DNA from: a virus
Virus record (IMG/VR): IMGVR_UViG_3300025118_004802
Coordinates: 17,822-81,821 of that record
Reading direction: 5' to 3' (one strand)
Length of the DNA: 64,000 nucleotides
The position numbers and the translations under genes were made by a program. Every line of letters starts with the position of its first letter. The first letter of the stretch is position 1. The notes beneath the pieces are model-generated. The model was not told the DNA's origin, searched no databases, and worked only from the letters and a program-made list of their open reading frames with translations. Positions 38,188 through 45,766 of the stretch are shown here, piece after piece.

Positions 38188-38886
38188 TTAATCTCCCTGA
38201 GATTCACCCAGAACCTCTTCTATTTTACGATAGACTGCAGGACTTATAGTCCTGACATACTCCATATCCTTCAAAAAATATTGCTCAAAAGCAGTCGCAA
38301 AATATTCCCTGAGGGACGTCGCTGAATAGGGCGATACAAAAAGCCCCATGCTTAATGGCACCAACGCTGGGTACCCAATTGTATTGTACAGGAACTCGTC
38401 AAATTTTTCGGAGTACTCTGGATCCAAAAACCCCGACACAACTGGTTTAACGGCATCGTGGCCGTATTCCGCTTGTAATATCTGTAACAACCGCTTACGT
38501 TTCCCTAAAAATTCCACCTCAACAGCACTATCTGCATAAATAGATTCACCGTATAAGTTTTCAACATTATGAGCGACCTCATGAACGATATCGTCAATCA
38601 TATCTTCTTCGCTATCCTGTTCGTTGCTCACATATATAGCACCATTTTCCAGTTTCGCATTTGTATTCTTGTTATCAAAATCTTCAAAAGAACCAACAAA
38701 AATTGTATCAATACCATATAAAAACCGGGAAGGGACACGTTGCTCGATTTCATCCATAGCTGCCTCGACGTCAATGTCTTGATCGATGAACTTGTCTTTA
38801 AAATAGACCGGGATATTATAGAGGTTATAAGACACCATGTGCGCTTCCATCAAAAGAGTACTTAAATTTTGACGCGTCCTAGACAT
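38188..38886 (-). CDS. Putative zinc metallopeptidase (HExxH)
   Basis: The 232-residue protein has the zinc motif HEVAH (His102, Glu103, His106) in DDIVHEVAHNVEN. Near residues 195-215 SPYSATSLREYFATAFEQYF offers a Glu as probable third ligand, an arrangement seen in several phage and toxin metallopeptidases. Substrate and role are unknown. The N-terminus SRTRQNLSTLLMEAHMV is amphipathic and could be processed. It overlaps the upstream gene by eight bases. Confidence 0.75.
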   Translation of the reverse strand: MSRTRQNLSTLLMEAHMVSYNLYNIPVYFKDKFIDQDIDVEAAMDEIEQRVPSRFLYGIDTIFVGSFEDFDNKNTNAKLENGAIYVSNEQDSEEDMIDDIVHEVAHNVENLYGESIYADSAVEVEFLGKRKRLLQILQAEYGHDAVKPVVSGFLDPEYSEKFDEFLYNTIGYPALVPLSMGLFVSPYSATSLREYFATAFEQYFLKDMEYVRTISPAVYRKIEEVLGESQGD

Positions 38887-39154
38887 CTTCTCCGGTATCT
38901 GTCCCCAGATCTAGCAGGCCCGGCTGATCGGCTAGCCCCTGCTCGTAACCGCGAATCCAGTTTTCCTCTGCGAGAGAAAGAACGAACTCAGGGAACTCAT
39001 CAGCAAATACCTCCACCACCATTTCCACTGTAATCAAATTATCTTCTGGTGCTAACTTAGTTCCTACATAGTTCACGACCATGTTTTTAAGATCAGTATC
39101 GGTAATTACCTCTGATAGCAGTTCTTCATTTTTAATATCATCAGCTTTTATCAC
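38879..39154 (-). CDS. Conserved small acidic phage protein (91 aa)
   Basis: Encodes 91 residues, mostly helical, with LAEENWIRGYEQGLAD near the C-terminus, a phrase I recall from T4-like marine phage hypothetical proteins. No catalytic motif is visible. It follows the PhoH gene by 15 bases and overlaps the metallopeptidase gene. Confidence 0.7.
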   Translation of the reverse strand: MIKADDIKNEELLSEVITDTDLKNMVVNYVGTKLAPEDNLITVEMVVEVFADEFPEFVLSLAEENWIRGYEQGLADQPGLLDLGTDTGEDV

Positions 39155-39169
39155 TTTTGTTTCCTTATT

Positions 39170-40483
39170 TTACAGTACCTTCGAAGCCAGGGTTGCAACT
39201 CGGGAGCGCTCTCCTTTTCGTAGAGAGATGTGACCAGCTAACTCACAGTCCTTGAATTTCTCAATAGCGTATGTCAAACCATTCGTTGTCTCGTCTAAAT
39301 AGACATTATCGATTTGTTCAATGTCTCCTGTGAGAACTATTTTCGTATTCTCTCCTACTCTGGTAAGTATAGTCTTTAATTCATGATTTGTTAAGTTTTG
39401 AGCCTCGTCTATCACGATAAAGGCATTCGTAATCGAACGGCCTCGTATGTAAGTCAAAGCCTCAATCTCGATAAGACCCTTATCAGTATACATATCTAGA
39501 GATGCTTTGTCATCGTTCATTAGATGCTTTAGATTATCCTCAATCGGGGCTATCCATGGGGCCATCTTTTCTTCCAATGTACCGGGCAGAAACCCTATAT
39601 CTTTCCCTAGTGGTTGAACCGGGCGGGAAATGACTAGCCGTTTGTATTTTTTAGTTTCGAGCACCTGCTGTAACCCGGCAGCAACAGCTAAAAGAGTCTT
39701 CCCACAGCCTGCTTTGCCTGTGAGAGTAATGATTGGTATCTCTTCGTTCATCAGTAGGTCTATAGCAAATGTCTGTTCCTTGTTGCGAGAATGTACGCCC
39801 CAAATTCCTTGCCTGTATTCAGCGATTGCACTTAAAGGCTTTTTTATTGAAGACAGGCGCGCAAGGGCCGTTTTCTTTGGATTTGAATTCGAAACGAGCA
39901 TCAAAAACTGGTTGTCATATAGTTTGTTAGTCTCGTCGTCCAGTATTACCTCTTCATGGTTATAAAACCGATCAATTACCTGTTCATCGACAAGCTGATT
40001 TGTGAACCCAGCATACACGTCATCCAGGTCCTCAACCACTTGATTATCGACATACCCCTCACATAATATCCCTAAAGCATCGCACTTGACGCGCATATTG
40101 ATATCACGAGAAACCACAATAACCTTCCGGCGAGGTGTCTCCTCTTGTTCGCCTAGTGCCACACCAATAATCTTATTGTCAGCGTTTTCGATGTCGAAAG
40201 AATGAGGCAATATTGTTGAGGCGTTATAAGGGCGGGCGCGCACTATTCCTCTTCCTTTGCCCAGACGTACGCCCTTTCTCAAACACCCTCGGTCGCGGAG
40301 TTCGTCTAACGTTCGTATAATCTTGCGAGCGTTGGCTCCTACACCGTCCTGCCGCTTCTTGTGCTTATCGATCTCCTCAAGCACTTTAAGAGGAATAACG
40401 ATATCATTATTGCCAAAAGCGCTGATTGAGGTTGCATCACTCAAATAAACGTTTGTGTCCAGTACGTAAGTTTTCTTCGCCAC
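39170..40483 (-). CDS. phoH: PIN-PhoH family ATPase (PhoH2-type)
   Basis: The 437-residue protein fuses an N-terminal PIN-like RNase domain (YVLDTNVYLS, with acidic residues through about 160) to a PhoH ATPase with Walker A TGKAGCGKT near residue 255, SRPVQPLGKDIGFLPG and Walker B FIVIDEAQNL. PhoH2 proteins are RNA helicase/RNases; phoH genes are frequent in marine phages and often associated with phosphate stress in hosts, though function in phages is unproven. The start codon is at 40483 and the following protease gene is separate. Confidence 0.93.
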   Translation of the reverse strand: MAKKTYVLDTNVYLSDATSISAFGNNDIVIPLKVLEEIDKHKKRQDGVGANARKIIRTLDELRDRGCLRKGVRLGKGRGIVRARPYNASTILPHSFDIENADNKIIGVALGEQEETPRRKVIVVSRDINMRVKCDALGILCEGYVDNQVVEDLDDVYAGFTNQLVDEQVIDRFYNHEEVILDDETNKLYDNQFLMLVSNSNPKKTALARLSSIKKPLSAIAEYRQGIWGVHSRNKEQTFAIDLLMNEEIPIITLTGKAGCGKTLLAVAAGLQQVLETKKYKRLVISRPVQPLGKDIGFLPGTLEEKMAPWIAPIEDNLKHLMNDDKASLDMYTDKGLIEIEALTYIRGRSITNAFIVIDEAQNLTNHELKTILTRVGENTKIVLTGDIEQIDNVYLDETTNGLTYAIEKFKDCELAGHISLRKGERSRVATLASKVL

Positions 40484-40502
40484 TTTTCGCCCTTTTACTA
40501 TA

Positions 40503-41333
40503 CTAATTAGATTTCGGTCTTGTTAATTCTAACATATTCTTATACCACTTGTCATAGTAGTCCTTTATGTTATCATCGATAAAGTCGTTCAGTACGGCTG
40601 TCCGAGGACTAAAGCTTACGTGATGAAACCCATCCACAACTGAGTGTATCATTCCCACAAGGCGCCCGTTAGAATCTAATACTGGAGACCCTGAGGAGCC
40701 GCCTGCGGCGGGAATAGTGAACAGAGATCGATCTTTGTCTATATCGCCTGAATAGTGCCCACTGAACAGTGGTATGGCGCCGGGTTGGAACACATTGTGT
40801 GGGGCAGCTATATTATAGTAGGTCTCTCCTTTATTCAGGGTGCCATAAAAACGTTTCAGCGGTTTCACTTTAAGATTTGGCGCAAAAGCAATACACGTAT
40901 CGTTCTCTTGATCCGCAGCTATTACCTCCATCCTGGCGATCTCGCCTTCGTGCGTTGTGGCCCTATGGACGACAGTAATTTTAAATCGCTCGGTCGCTGG
41001 ATCGCTTAGGAGCTGTTCTGTCAGGGCGGCCATAAAAGTCATATCATCTCGTGGATCCGCGCAAACATGCTGTGCGCTCAACACAAATACCCCTAACGCG
41101 TTAGCCGCGACGACGCTGCCGGATCCTTGGGCGCCCCAAGTTGCCATAGGAATGTTCCCACATTCTTCAACTGTTTCCTTCTTTTTTTTCTTTTTCTTGC
41201 ATACACTAAATTCTACCATTCTAGAAATTTTTATAAATGAACGTGTATGGGTACGTAAAACTGATTCACTTGTACAGGAGGCCTGTAGCAAAACTAATAT
41301 TAGAATAAGCCAAAGTGTCTTCTTCGTTTTCAT
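40503..41333 (-). CDS. Exported trypsin-like serine protease, probable lipoprotein
   Basis: The 276-residue protein begins with a signal peptide (MKTKKTLWLILILVLLQASC) with Cys20 at a near-lipobox; position -3 is Gln, unusual. The catalytic triad is His89 (VLSAQHVC), Asp145 (ENDTCIAF) and Ser224 (GGSSGSPV). A run of seven lysines after Cys45 follows the signal. Members of this S1/trypsin-2 family cut exported proteins; in a phage this may act in the periplasm on host surface or defence proteins. The gap before it (41334-41377) is AT-rich with no gene. Confidence 0.83.
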   Translation of the reverse strand: MKTKKTLWLILILVLLQASCTSESVLRTHTRSFIKISRMVEFSVCKKKKKKKETVEECGNIPMATWGAQGSGSVVAANALGVFVLSAQHVCADPRDDMTFMAALTEQLLSDPATERFKITVVHRATTHEGEIARMEVIAADQENDTCIAFAPNLKVKPLKRFYGTLNKGETYYNIAAPHNVFQPGAIPLFSGHYSGDIDKDRSLFTIPAAGGSSGSPVLDSNGRLVGMIHSVVDGFHHVSFSPRTAVLNDFIDDNIKDYYDKWYKNMLELTRPKSN

Positions 41334-41377
41334 ACTCCTATTGATAACTAGAGTTTTGAAAATATAAAAACAGAACT

Positions 41378-41767
41378 TTATTCCGTGTTATAGCGTTCCT
41401 TTATATATGGGTTAATTGTTACGGGCTCGCCATCTCCATCAACCCGTACAAAAGTCATCGTTGTGGAGCAAACCAATTTCTCACTACCATTGTAGGGGCT
41501 GCGCCGGCGGGCTTGGATATCGAAAACGGCACTGGTACCACCAAAAGATTTAACAGACCCGTAAATTTTAATTATCTGACCAGTCCGAACGGGCTTGAGA
41601 AATTCTACTTCGCTCATCTTTGCTGTGACCATACGTGGCGTTTCACAAACTTGGCACGCATATGCTACCGCTGCTTCGTCCAACCAGGCCAGCATCTGGC
41701 CACCGAACAGATTTCCGTTAAACCCAACATCCCGGGCCATACATTTTCGGGTTGATATTAGTTCCAT
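41378..41767 (-). CDS. Hotdog-fold acyl-CoA thioesterase
   Basis: A 129-residue single hotdog domain: FNGNLFGGQMLAWLDEAAVA holds the helix and active-site Asp/Glu of YciA-type thioesterases, followed by TAKMSEVEFLKPV and GSVKSFGGTSAVFDI. Family members hydrolyse acyl-CoA. In phages such genes are accessory, perhaps affecting lipid metabolism. A GTGAAAAG site precedes the ATG. The gap 41768-41811 has no gene. Confidence 0.85.
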   Translation of the reverse strand: MELISTRKCMARDVGFNGNLFGGQMLAWLDEAAVAYACQVCETPRMVTAKMSEVEFLKPVRTGQIIKIYGSVKSFGGTSAVFDIQARRRSPYNGSEKLVCSTTMTFVRVDGDGEPVTINPYIKERYNTE

Positions 41768-41811
41768 CTTTTCACCATACGCATTTTTAGTACATCAGCA
41801 ATATATATTTG

Positions 41812-42138
41812 CTACCTTGATGAAGCAGCGGTACCAGTTTTTCCTTCCCAGATACTATTCTTGACCTTTATAGTGACGTGCCAGCGTTTATGTAGCTCTG
41901 AAGCAACCCTCTTTTTAAGAGGGTCGATCATTGTATGTGTCAACCTAGTAGTATAGGGCGATATCTGCTGGACGATTACGAGTTTTACCTCAGCATCGAA
42001 CTTTAGAAACTTATACCTAACCCCCTCTTTTAAGAATAATTTTTCACTTTCTTCTACACAAATAATTTCAGCCAAAGCAACCTTTTCCATGAAGGTTCTT
42101 TTTTTTGCAAGGGCTTTAAGATCCGCTGCTGTCGCCAT
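41812..42138 (-). CDS. Hypothetical protein (108 aa)
   Basis: A 108-residue protein of unknown family. The GAGGGAG ten bases upstream supports the start. The N-terminus is helical and Lys/Ala-rich; a beta-rich core (KLVIVQQISPYTTRLTH) follows; the tail is basic. Nothing around it suggests a role beyond the small accessory genes near the tRNA-type gene. Confidence 0.6.
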   Translation of the reverse strand: MATAADLKALAKKRTFMEKVALAEIICVEESEKLFLKEGVRYKFLKFDAEVKLVIVQQISPYTTRLTHTMIDPLKKRVASELHKRWHVTIKVKNSIWEGKTGTAASSR

Positions 42139-42161
42139 AAGAAATAACTCCCTCTCTATAT

Positions 42162-42416
42162 TTAATTAGATCTCACGAGATTCTTTCTACACCAATGAAG
42201 CGTTCTTTCTCTCTCGTTTCCAGATTTAAGCGTCCTTACAAGCACACGCTCGGCTGCCTCATTGATACTCATAATCATTACCTTGATCGTCGGATTAGAC
42301 CTCATATGGTACTCCCCTTTGTCGAGGTGTATATGCTTATATTTTTCGTATTCTTGTAGATATCTTTGCTGACTGTTCATGGATATTCTCTTAATCGGTG
42401 TAATCGGTATACTCAT
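42162..42416 (-). CDS. Hypothetical protein (84 aa)
   Basis: An 84-residue basic protein (LVRTLKSGNERERTLHWCRK) starting 12 bases after the 3' end of the tRNA-type gene. The ATG at 42380, preceded by AAGAGA, is a credible alternative start. No recognisable domain. Confidence 0.5.
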   Translation of the reverse strand: MSIPITPIKRISMNSQQRYLQEYEKYKHIHLDKGEYHMRSNPTIKVMIMSINEAAERVLVRTLKSGNERERTLHWCRKNLVRSN

Positions 42417-42427
42417 CTTTCAACCAG

Positions 42428-42504
42428 TGGGCGATCTGGGGCTCGAACCCAGATGTGACCAGTTACTCTTTCTACGGCTTATAAGACCGAGGAGATAATC
42501 GCCC
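42428..42504 (-). tRNA. tRNA-like gene, anticodon UAU (tRNA-Ile), with degenerate D-arm
   Basis: On the minus strand GGGCGAT at the 5' end pairs with ATCGCCC at the 3' end, and CTGGG-TTCGAGC-CCCAG is a perfect T-arm. An anticodon stem-loop TCGGT-CTTATAA-GCCGT (four of five pairs) places UAU as anticodon, reading AUA. Only seven bases (TATCTCC) separate the acceptor stem from the anticodon stem, so there is no room for a D-arm, while the region before the T-arm is 21 bases. Total length is normal (77). CCA is not encoded. A consensus promoter lies directly upstream. It may be a D-arm-less tRNA, a tRNA mimic or a decayed gene. Confidence 0.65.
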
Positions 42505-42512
42505 ATGTTCTT

Positions 42513-42541
42513 AATATAACAAACTAAGAACGCTCTGTCAA
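42513..42541 (-). promoter_or_regulatory. Sigma70-type promoter of the tRNA-like gene
   Basis: TTGACA (42536-42541), a 17-base spacer and TATATT (42513-42518) on the minus strand. The predicted start, about seven bases after the -10, is within two or three bases of the tRNA 5' end at 42504, so the transcript would need almost no 5' processing. Confidence 0.75.
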
Positions 42542-42551
42542 GCCTAAAGAC

Positions 42552-42698
42552 CTATCTCTTTCCCTGTCCTCGATACTTCTTCTTATAATGTTTTGACTGA
42601 CCCTGGGGGCCAGCAGACCCCCACTTAGTAAAAGCACTGCACCCCTGGCGAGTTTTCTTCTTTGGGGTGCTGTTTCGCTTGATATTACCACTTGCCAT
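42552..42698 (-). CDS. 48-aa basic protein ending KKYRGQGKR
   Basis: A small gene with ATG at 42698, overlapping the upstream stop as TGATG, encoding 48 residues: MASGNIKRNSTPKKKTRQGC, then a Gly/Ser/Gln segment and KHYKKKYRGQGKR. About a third of residues are Lys or Arg. Similar very basic small proteins with a terminal YRGQG motif occur in T4-like cyanophages as far as I recall; their function is unknown and nucleic-acid binding is likely. Translation appears coupled to the upstream gene. Confidence 0.65.
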   Translation of the reverse strand: MASGNIKRNSTPKKKTRQGCSAFTKWGSAGPQGQSKHYKKKYRGQGKR

Positions 42699-42988
42699 CA
42701 GAGCACCATCTTCTTTACTTGATCATAAGCCTCAATAAGGGCATCCATGTCCTTTTCACCTTTGATCATCCGATAAGCCTTGACAGCGGCCCAGATTTCT
42801 TCCTTGGTCAGGTACCCCTCATCAATATAAGATTTACGGACGTCTCTCTTGTGTTCTTTGAAGGGCTCCATCGCTTCCTCAGTAGCGACGAGATCCTTAA
42901 GATAATTTTTTACGTGTTCCTCCTTTGAAAGAATCACGTTCTCCTCTTCCTCGTTCTGAGGAATTCCAAACTGGACTACATTGCTCAT
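42698..42988 (-). CDS. Helical hypothetical protein (96 aa)
   Basis: A 96-residue acidic-basic helical protein: FKEHKRDVRKSYIDEGYLTK then EEIWAAVKAYRMIKGEKDMD. It resembles small coiled-coil DNA-associated proteins in layout but no family is recognised. It sits between a membrane protein and the 48-aa basic gene with overlapping ends. Confidence 0.65.
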   Translation of the reverse strand: MSNVVQFGIPQNEEEENVILSKEEHVKNYLKDLVATEEAMEPFKEHKRDVRKSYIDEGYLTKEEIWAAVKAYRMIKGEKDMDALIEAYDQVKKMVL

Positions 42989-43183
42989 CTATTCTTCTCC
43001 TTTGCTAATCCACTCATTAAGAAGTACCGCACTGGTTGTATATGCCCCCATTGCAAAGTATAGTACTAATAGCCCTTTAAAGGCCTCTCCTGCGTCGTCA
43101 GTGATACTCCAGAAACATGTAAAGGTAAAGAGTACCCCTAAAAAGAAGGCAACCGCCATCCTCTGTGTTTTCGTCTTAAACAT
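42989..43183 (-). CDS. Small two-helix membrane protein
   Basis: Encodes 64 residues with two hydrophobic helices (AVAFFLGVLFTFTCFW and LLVLYFAMGAYTTSAVLL) separated by a short polar loop. The function is unknown; size and topology match holin-like or superinfection-exclusion proteins but nothing distinguishes these. A GGAGG site precedes the ATG. Confidence 0.65.
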   Translation of the reverse strand: MFKTKTQRMAVAFFLGVLFTFTCFWSITDDAGEAFKGLLVLYFAMGAYTTSAVLLNEWISKGEE

Positions 43184-43207
43184 AATAACCTCCTTCAGTT
43201 AAAAATA

Positions 43208-43291
43208 TGGTAGGGAAGGCGGGATTTGAACCCGCAAGCCGTGAAGCGGGAGATTTTAAGTCTCCTGTGTATGCCATTCCACCACTTCCCC
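43208..43291 (-). tRNA. tRNA-Leu (UAA) with encoded CCA
   Basis: The minus-strand sequence GGGGAAGTGGTGGAATGGCA begins the gene; its acceptor stem pairs with CTTCCCT (first pair G-U), followed by A and an encoded CCA. The anticodon arm GGAGA-CTTAAAA-TCTCC gives anticodon UAA. A class II variable arm (CGCTTCACGGCTTG region) and T-arm GCGGG-TTCAAAT-CCCGC are complete. Fully canonical. It has its own promoter. Confidence 0.96.
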
Positions 43292-43304
43292 AAATCATAT
43301 TATT

Positions 43305-43333
43305 ATGATACATGAGGTTGGAGGGGATGTCAA
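43305..43333 (-). promoter_or_regulatory. Sigma70-type promoter of tRNA-Leu
   Basis: On the minus strand TTGACA (43328-43333) and TATCAT (43305-43310) are 17 bases apart. The TGA stop of the HAD gene lies within the TTGACA. Predicted transcription start is about seven bases before the tRNA 5' end. Confidence 0.8.
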
Positions 43334-43809
43334 GCATTGTTTTTTTTCAAAAGATCGTCATCTTCCAAAGTTTCCAAATAATCAAACTGCATCTTTTGGA
43401 GATTACAGGTGAAAAAAGGATCCACTTCTTCGAACTCTTTGAGATAACGATTACTTACGATAGGTTGGAATGTGGAAATTCCGTGATCCTTGATATAATT
43501 AACATAAAAAGGGTTGTCATCAAAGTATACCTGAATATCGTATTTTTGCAGCAGCTTAAGCTTGTGGCGCGCCATTTTTTTAAAATGACTTAGATCCATT
43601 TGAGTTTTGTCATACTCATAACCGCCCAGAATGGCTTTATAGTGAGTATTCTCCACACCCAATTTAACTAGAGCTTCCTCAACTTCGTATAATTTAGAAG
43701 GAGGCGTCCCTGTAATGATATAAACGTCGCCAGGCCAGCTTTTAATTAAATTTACAAAAAATACAGGATCATATGATATTGTATCGTGGAAATCTAGCCC
43801 TAAATTCAT
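43330..43809 (-). CDS. HAD-superfamily phosphatase/nucleotidase-like protein
   Basis: Start at 43809 is set by an ATGA overlap with the upstream stop. The 159-residue protein has LDFHDT (nucleophile Asp6, Asp9) near the N-terminus, the Thr motif YIITGTP, and VYFDDNPFYV as the terminal acidic motif. It lacks a large cap domain, typical of small HAD phosphatases and 5'(3')-nucleotidase-like proteins in phages. The substrate is unknown. The stop codon sits in the -35 element of the tRNA-Leu promoter. Confidence 0.82.
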   Translation of the reverse strand: MNLGLDFHDTISYDPVFFVNLIKSWPGDVYIITGTPPSKLYEVEEALVKLGVENTHYKAILGGYEYDKTQMDLSHFKKMARHKLKLLQKYDIQVYFDDNPFYVNYIKDHGISTFQPIVSNRYLKEFEEVDPFFTCNLQKMQFDYLETLEDDDLLKKNNA

Positions 43810-44648
43810 CTTGTTAACATAAATAACAACGGCCAAGCAGGGATAATCCTGAGGTCTTGTGGTGTTACCACAGCACAACCCTCTCCCGAGCTGTCGTGGT
43901 CATCAGATGGCGCTGAGAGACTGTCGCTTTTAGTAAAGCTGTTCGGGCTCCACTCAGCGGTGTCCTGAATCCCATTACCGTTGCGGTCGTGATCGCAAGC
44001 ATCTCCAATGCCGTCTCTGTCATGATCCTCCTGATATGTATTTGGTACTGAAACACAGTTGTCAACATGATCATAGTTATAGTCGTTATCCATATCGTTT
44101 GCGCATTTCATATTTCTACGGTAGTCGCGGCGATGTAAAAGTGGGCACTCATCCATAATATCGTCCACACCATCGTTGTCATCGTCAGTATCACAGACAT
44201 CTCCTAGGCCGTCGAGATCTGTGTCGATTTGACTCGGATTAGGAAGACCCGAGCAGTTATCATCAGTGTTATTGACTGAGTCTCCGTCTAAGTCTTCGTC
44301 ACAAGAATCACCCACGCCATCTGCGTCGCGATCATATTGGTTAGGGTTCCAACTAGTCAAACATGTGTCACATGCATCCCCCCATCCATCAGCATCTCGG
44401 TCTGACTGGTCCGGGTTTGAGTCCCATGGGCACGTATCGAAATTATCCTCTATGCCGTCCTCGTCATAATCGTCTGCATATTGATAGCTATCACCTTGAT
44501 CAGTATTTGCGATTAAAACACTACCTCCCCCTCCTCCGCCGCCAGATTCCTCCGGAGTGCCACACAAGCCGCCGGCGCATTCGCCCTCTTCCTCAGCGTA
44601 TACGGGGTTTGCCAGGAGGGCACTAATCATAATTATATTTTTTAACAT
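43806..44648 (-). CDS. Exported thrombospondin type 3 repeat protein
   Basis: The 280-residue protein has a signal peptide (MLKNIIMISALLANPVYAEE, cut near Ala18) and a Gly-rich linker. From residue about 60 there are at least seven Asp/Asn-rich calcium-binding repeats (DEDGIEDNFDTCPWDSNPDQ and so on), the hallmark of thrombospondin type 3 repeats. The C-terminus (SGEGCAVVTPQDLRIIPAWP then LLFMLTR) recalls a Cys-hydrophobic-Arg sorting tail (MYXO-CTERM-like) but is short. It is likely exported or surface-attached, possibly captured from a host. Its role in a phage is unknown. Confidence 0.85.
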   Translation of the reverse strand: MLKNIIMISALLANPVYAEEEGECAGGLCGTPEESGGGGGGGSVLIANTDQGDSYQYADDYDEDGIEDNFDTCPWDSNPDQSDRDADGWGDACDTCLTSWNPNQYDRDADGVGDSCDEDLDGDSVNNTDDNCSGLPNPSQIDTDLDGLGDVCDTDDDNDGVDDIMDECPLLHRRDYRRNMKCANDMDNDYNYDHVDNCVSVPNTYQEDHDRDGIGDACDHDRNGNGIQDTAEWSPNSFTKSDSLSAPSDDHDSSGEGCAVVTPQDLRIIPAWPLLFMLTR

Positions 44649-44663
44649 TCTATTTTCCCTTTT

Positions 44664-45278
44664 TTAAATTATATCGTCGATGAGACCATATTCCAGGCAA
44701 GTCTTTGCATCCCACCATAGATCGCGTTTAAGCATCTCTTTAAGTTTTTTCTTAGGGATCCTGGTATATTGTGTATAAATATCGGTTATCGTGCGCATTA
44801 ACAATTCGTTATTCGTCATCTCATCCTTTAACTCTTCAAACTTCCCCCAACTTATCGAGGATAGTTGATGGATCAACATAAACGAATGCTCTCTCATTAA
44901 GCGTTTCTTGGCAACTACAGACATTAAAGTAGCTGCAGAGGCTGCGCAGCCATCAATAACCGATGTTACTGGAATCTGACTACTTTTTATGTAGTCGACT
45001 GCAGACATCCCCGCGAACACGCTCCCTCCGTAGCTGTTAATATACAGTTGTATACCAGTTGGACAACTTTCTAAGCCAAGTGTGTTAACTTGATTAAGTA
45101 AGCTGATATTTAGGGATGTGATCTTTTTATTCAAAGTTAAAATTTTTGCACGGTTAACTTCCGAATAGAAATATATCCTGTTGTTCATAGTCTCCACACG
45201 ATCTTTAGACTCATTTTCATCCGTGCTGGGATCAGAGTCCGAGCCTAGTCGCTGAGTGTTCTGAGTCCAAGTTAACAT
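44664..45278 (-). CDS. clpP: ClpP-family serine protease
   Basis: The 204-residue protein carries the complete ClpP triad: Ser114 in GCAASAATLMS, His137 in FMLIHQLS and Asp186 in KRDLWWDA; the His-Asp distance of 49 equals that in E. coli ClpP (His122, Asp171). The substrate-strand motif INSYGGSVFAGM is present. ClpP is the proteolytic barrel used with ClpX/ClpA, which degrades tmRNA-tagged proteins. A short basic/acidic N-terminal extension precedes the first core helix. The tmRNA lies 0.5 kb upstream with two small genes between. A prohead-protease role is an alternative. Confidence 0.92.
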   Translation of the reverse strand: MLTWTQNTQRLGSDSDPSTDENESKDRVETMNNRIYFYSEVNRAKILTLNKKITSLNISLLNQVNTLGLESCPTGIQLYINSYGGSVFAGMSAVDYIKSSQIPVTSVIDGCAASAATLMSVVAKKRLMREHSFMLIHQLSSISWGKFEELKDEMTNNELLMRTITDIYTQYTRIPKKKLKEMLKRDLWWDAKTCLEYGLIDDII

Positions 45279-45282
45279 TCGT

Positions 45283-45546
45283 TCACAGCTTCTTTCGCTT
45301 CTTTCGCCTCTTTTTGTTCCGAGGCTTCGGGCGTGTATCAGAGGGGATGTCTTCTGGAGGCTTCTCCCTAGTCTTAATTACAAACTGCCCCTTCACTTTG
45401 TGAATTTTTACATTCAAGTGATCAGAGTTAATCTCAATTGTCTCTTTGAGAGCCACCGCGCCTTCGTAAGTTTCTTGGCGGCCACTAATATCCCATCGAG
45501 GGCCCTCCTCGTCCGAGGGCGCTTTTTCTCTATTTTTATATGTCAA
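45283..45546 (-). CDS. Small hypothetical with very basic C-terminus
   Basis: Encodes 87 residues: an acidic first half (EKAPSDEEGPRWDISG), a short beta segment (IHKVKGQFVIKTREKP) and a tail PRNKKRRKKRKKL. It starts one base after the coiled-coil gene and ends just before clpP. No domain recognised. Confidence 0.6.
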   Translation of the reverse strand: MTYKNREKAPSDEEGPRWDISGRQETYEGAVALKETIEINSDHLNVKIHKVKGQFVIKTREKPPEDIPSDTRPKPRNKKRRKKRKKL

Positions 45547-45735
45547 CTAGAGGATTCTCCTCTTCTCCATCTCTTTCACTAAAACCTCCATATCCTGTCG
45601 GATCATGCTGCGCGTCGTGTTAAGTTCACCGCGCAGGGTCGCCAATTCATCGCGAAGTTCGCTCACGCTGGTGCGCAGGTTCCGTGAATCCTTTTGAACT
45701 ACCGTGAGTTCCTTTTTGAGTTCCGTATTAGTCAT
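45547..45735 (-). CDS. Small coiled-coil protein
   Basis: Encodes 62 residues with a heptad pattern (ELRDELATLRGELNTTRSMI) over nearly its whole length, ending KEMEKRRIL. A GGAAC stretch precedes the start. It lies directly downstream of the tmRNA 3' end. Function unknown. Confidence 0.6.
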   Translation of the reverse strand: MTNTELKKELTVVQKDSRNLRTSVSELRDELATLRGELNTTRSMIRQDMEVLVKEMEKRRIL

Positions 45736-45766
45736 TTAAGTTCCTTTTGTTATTATCCGCTTCAGG

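Noticed and set aside
44664-45278. ClpP as certain prohead protease
   Set aside because: Sequence is a typical ClpP with the standard His-Asp spacing, so a head-maturation role is only an alternative.
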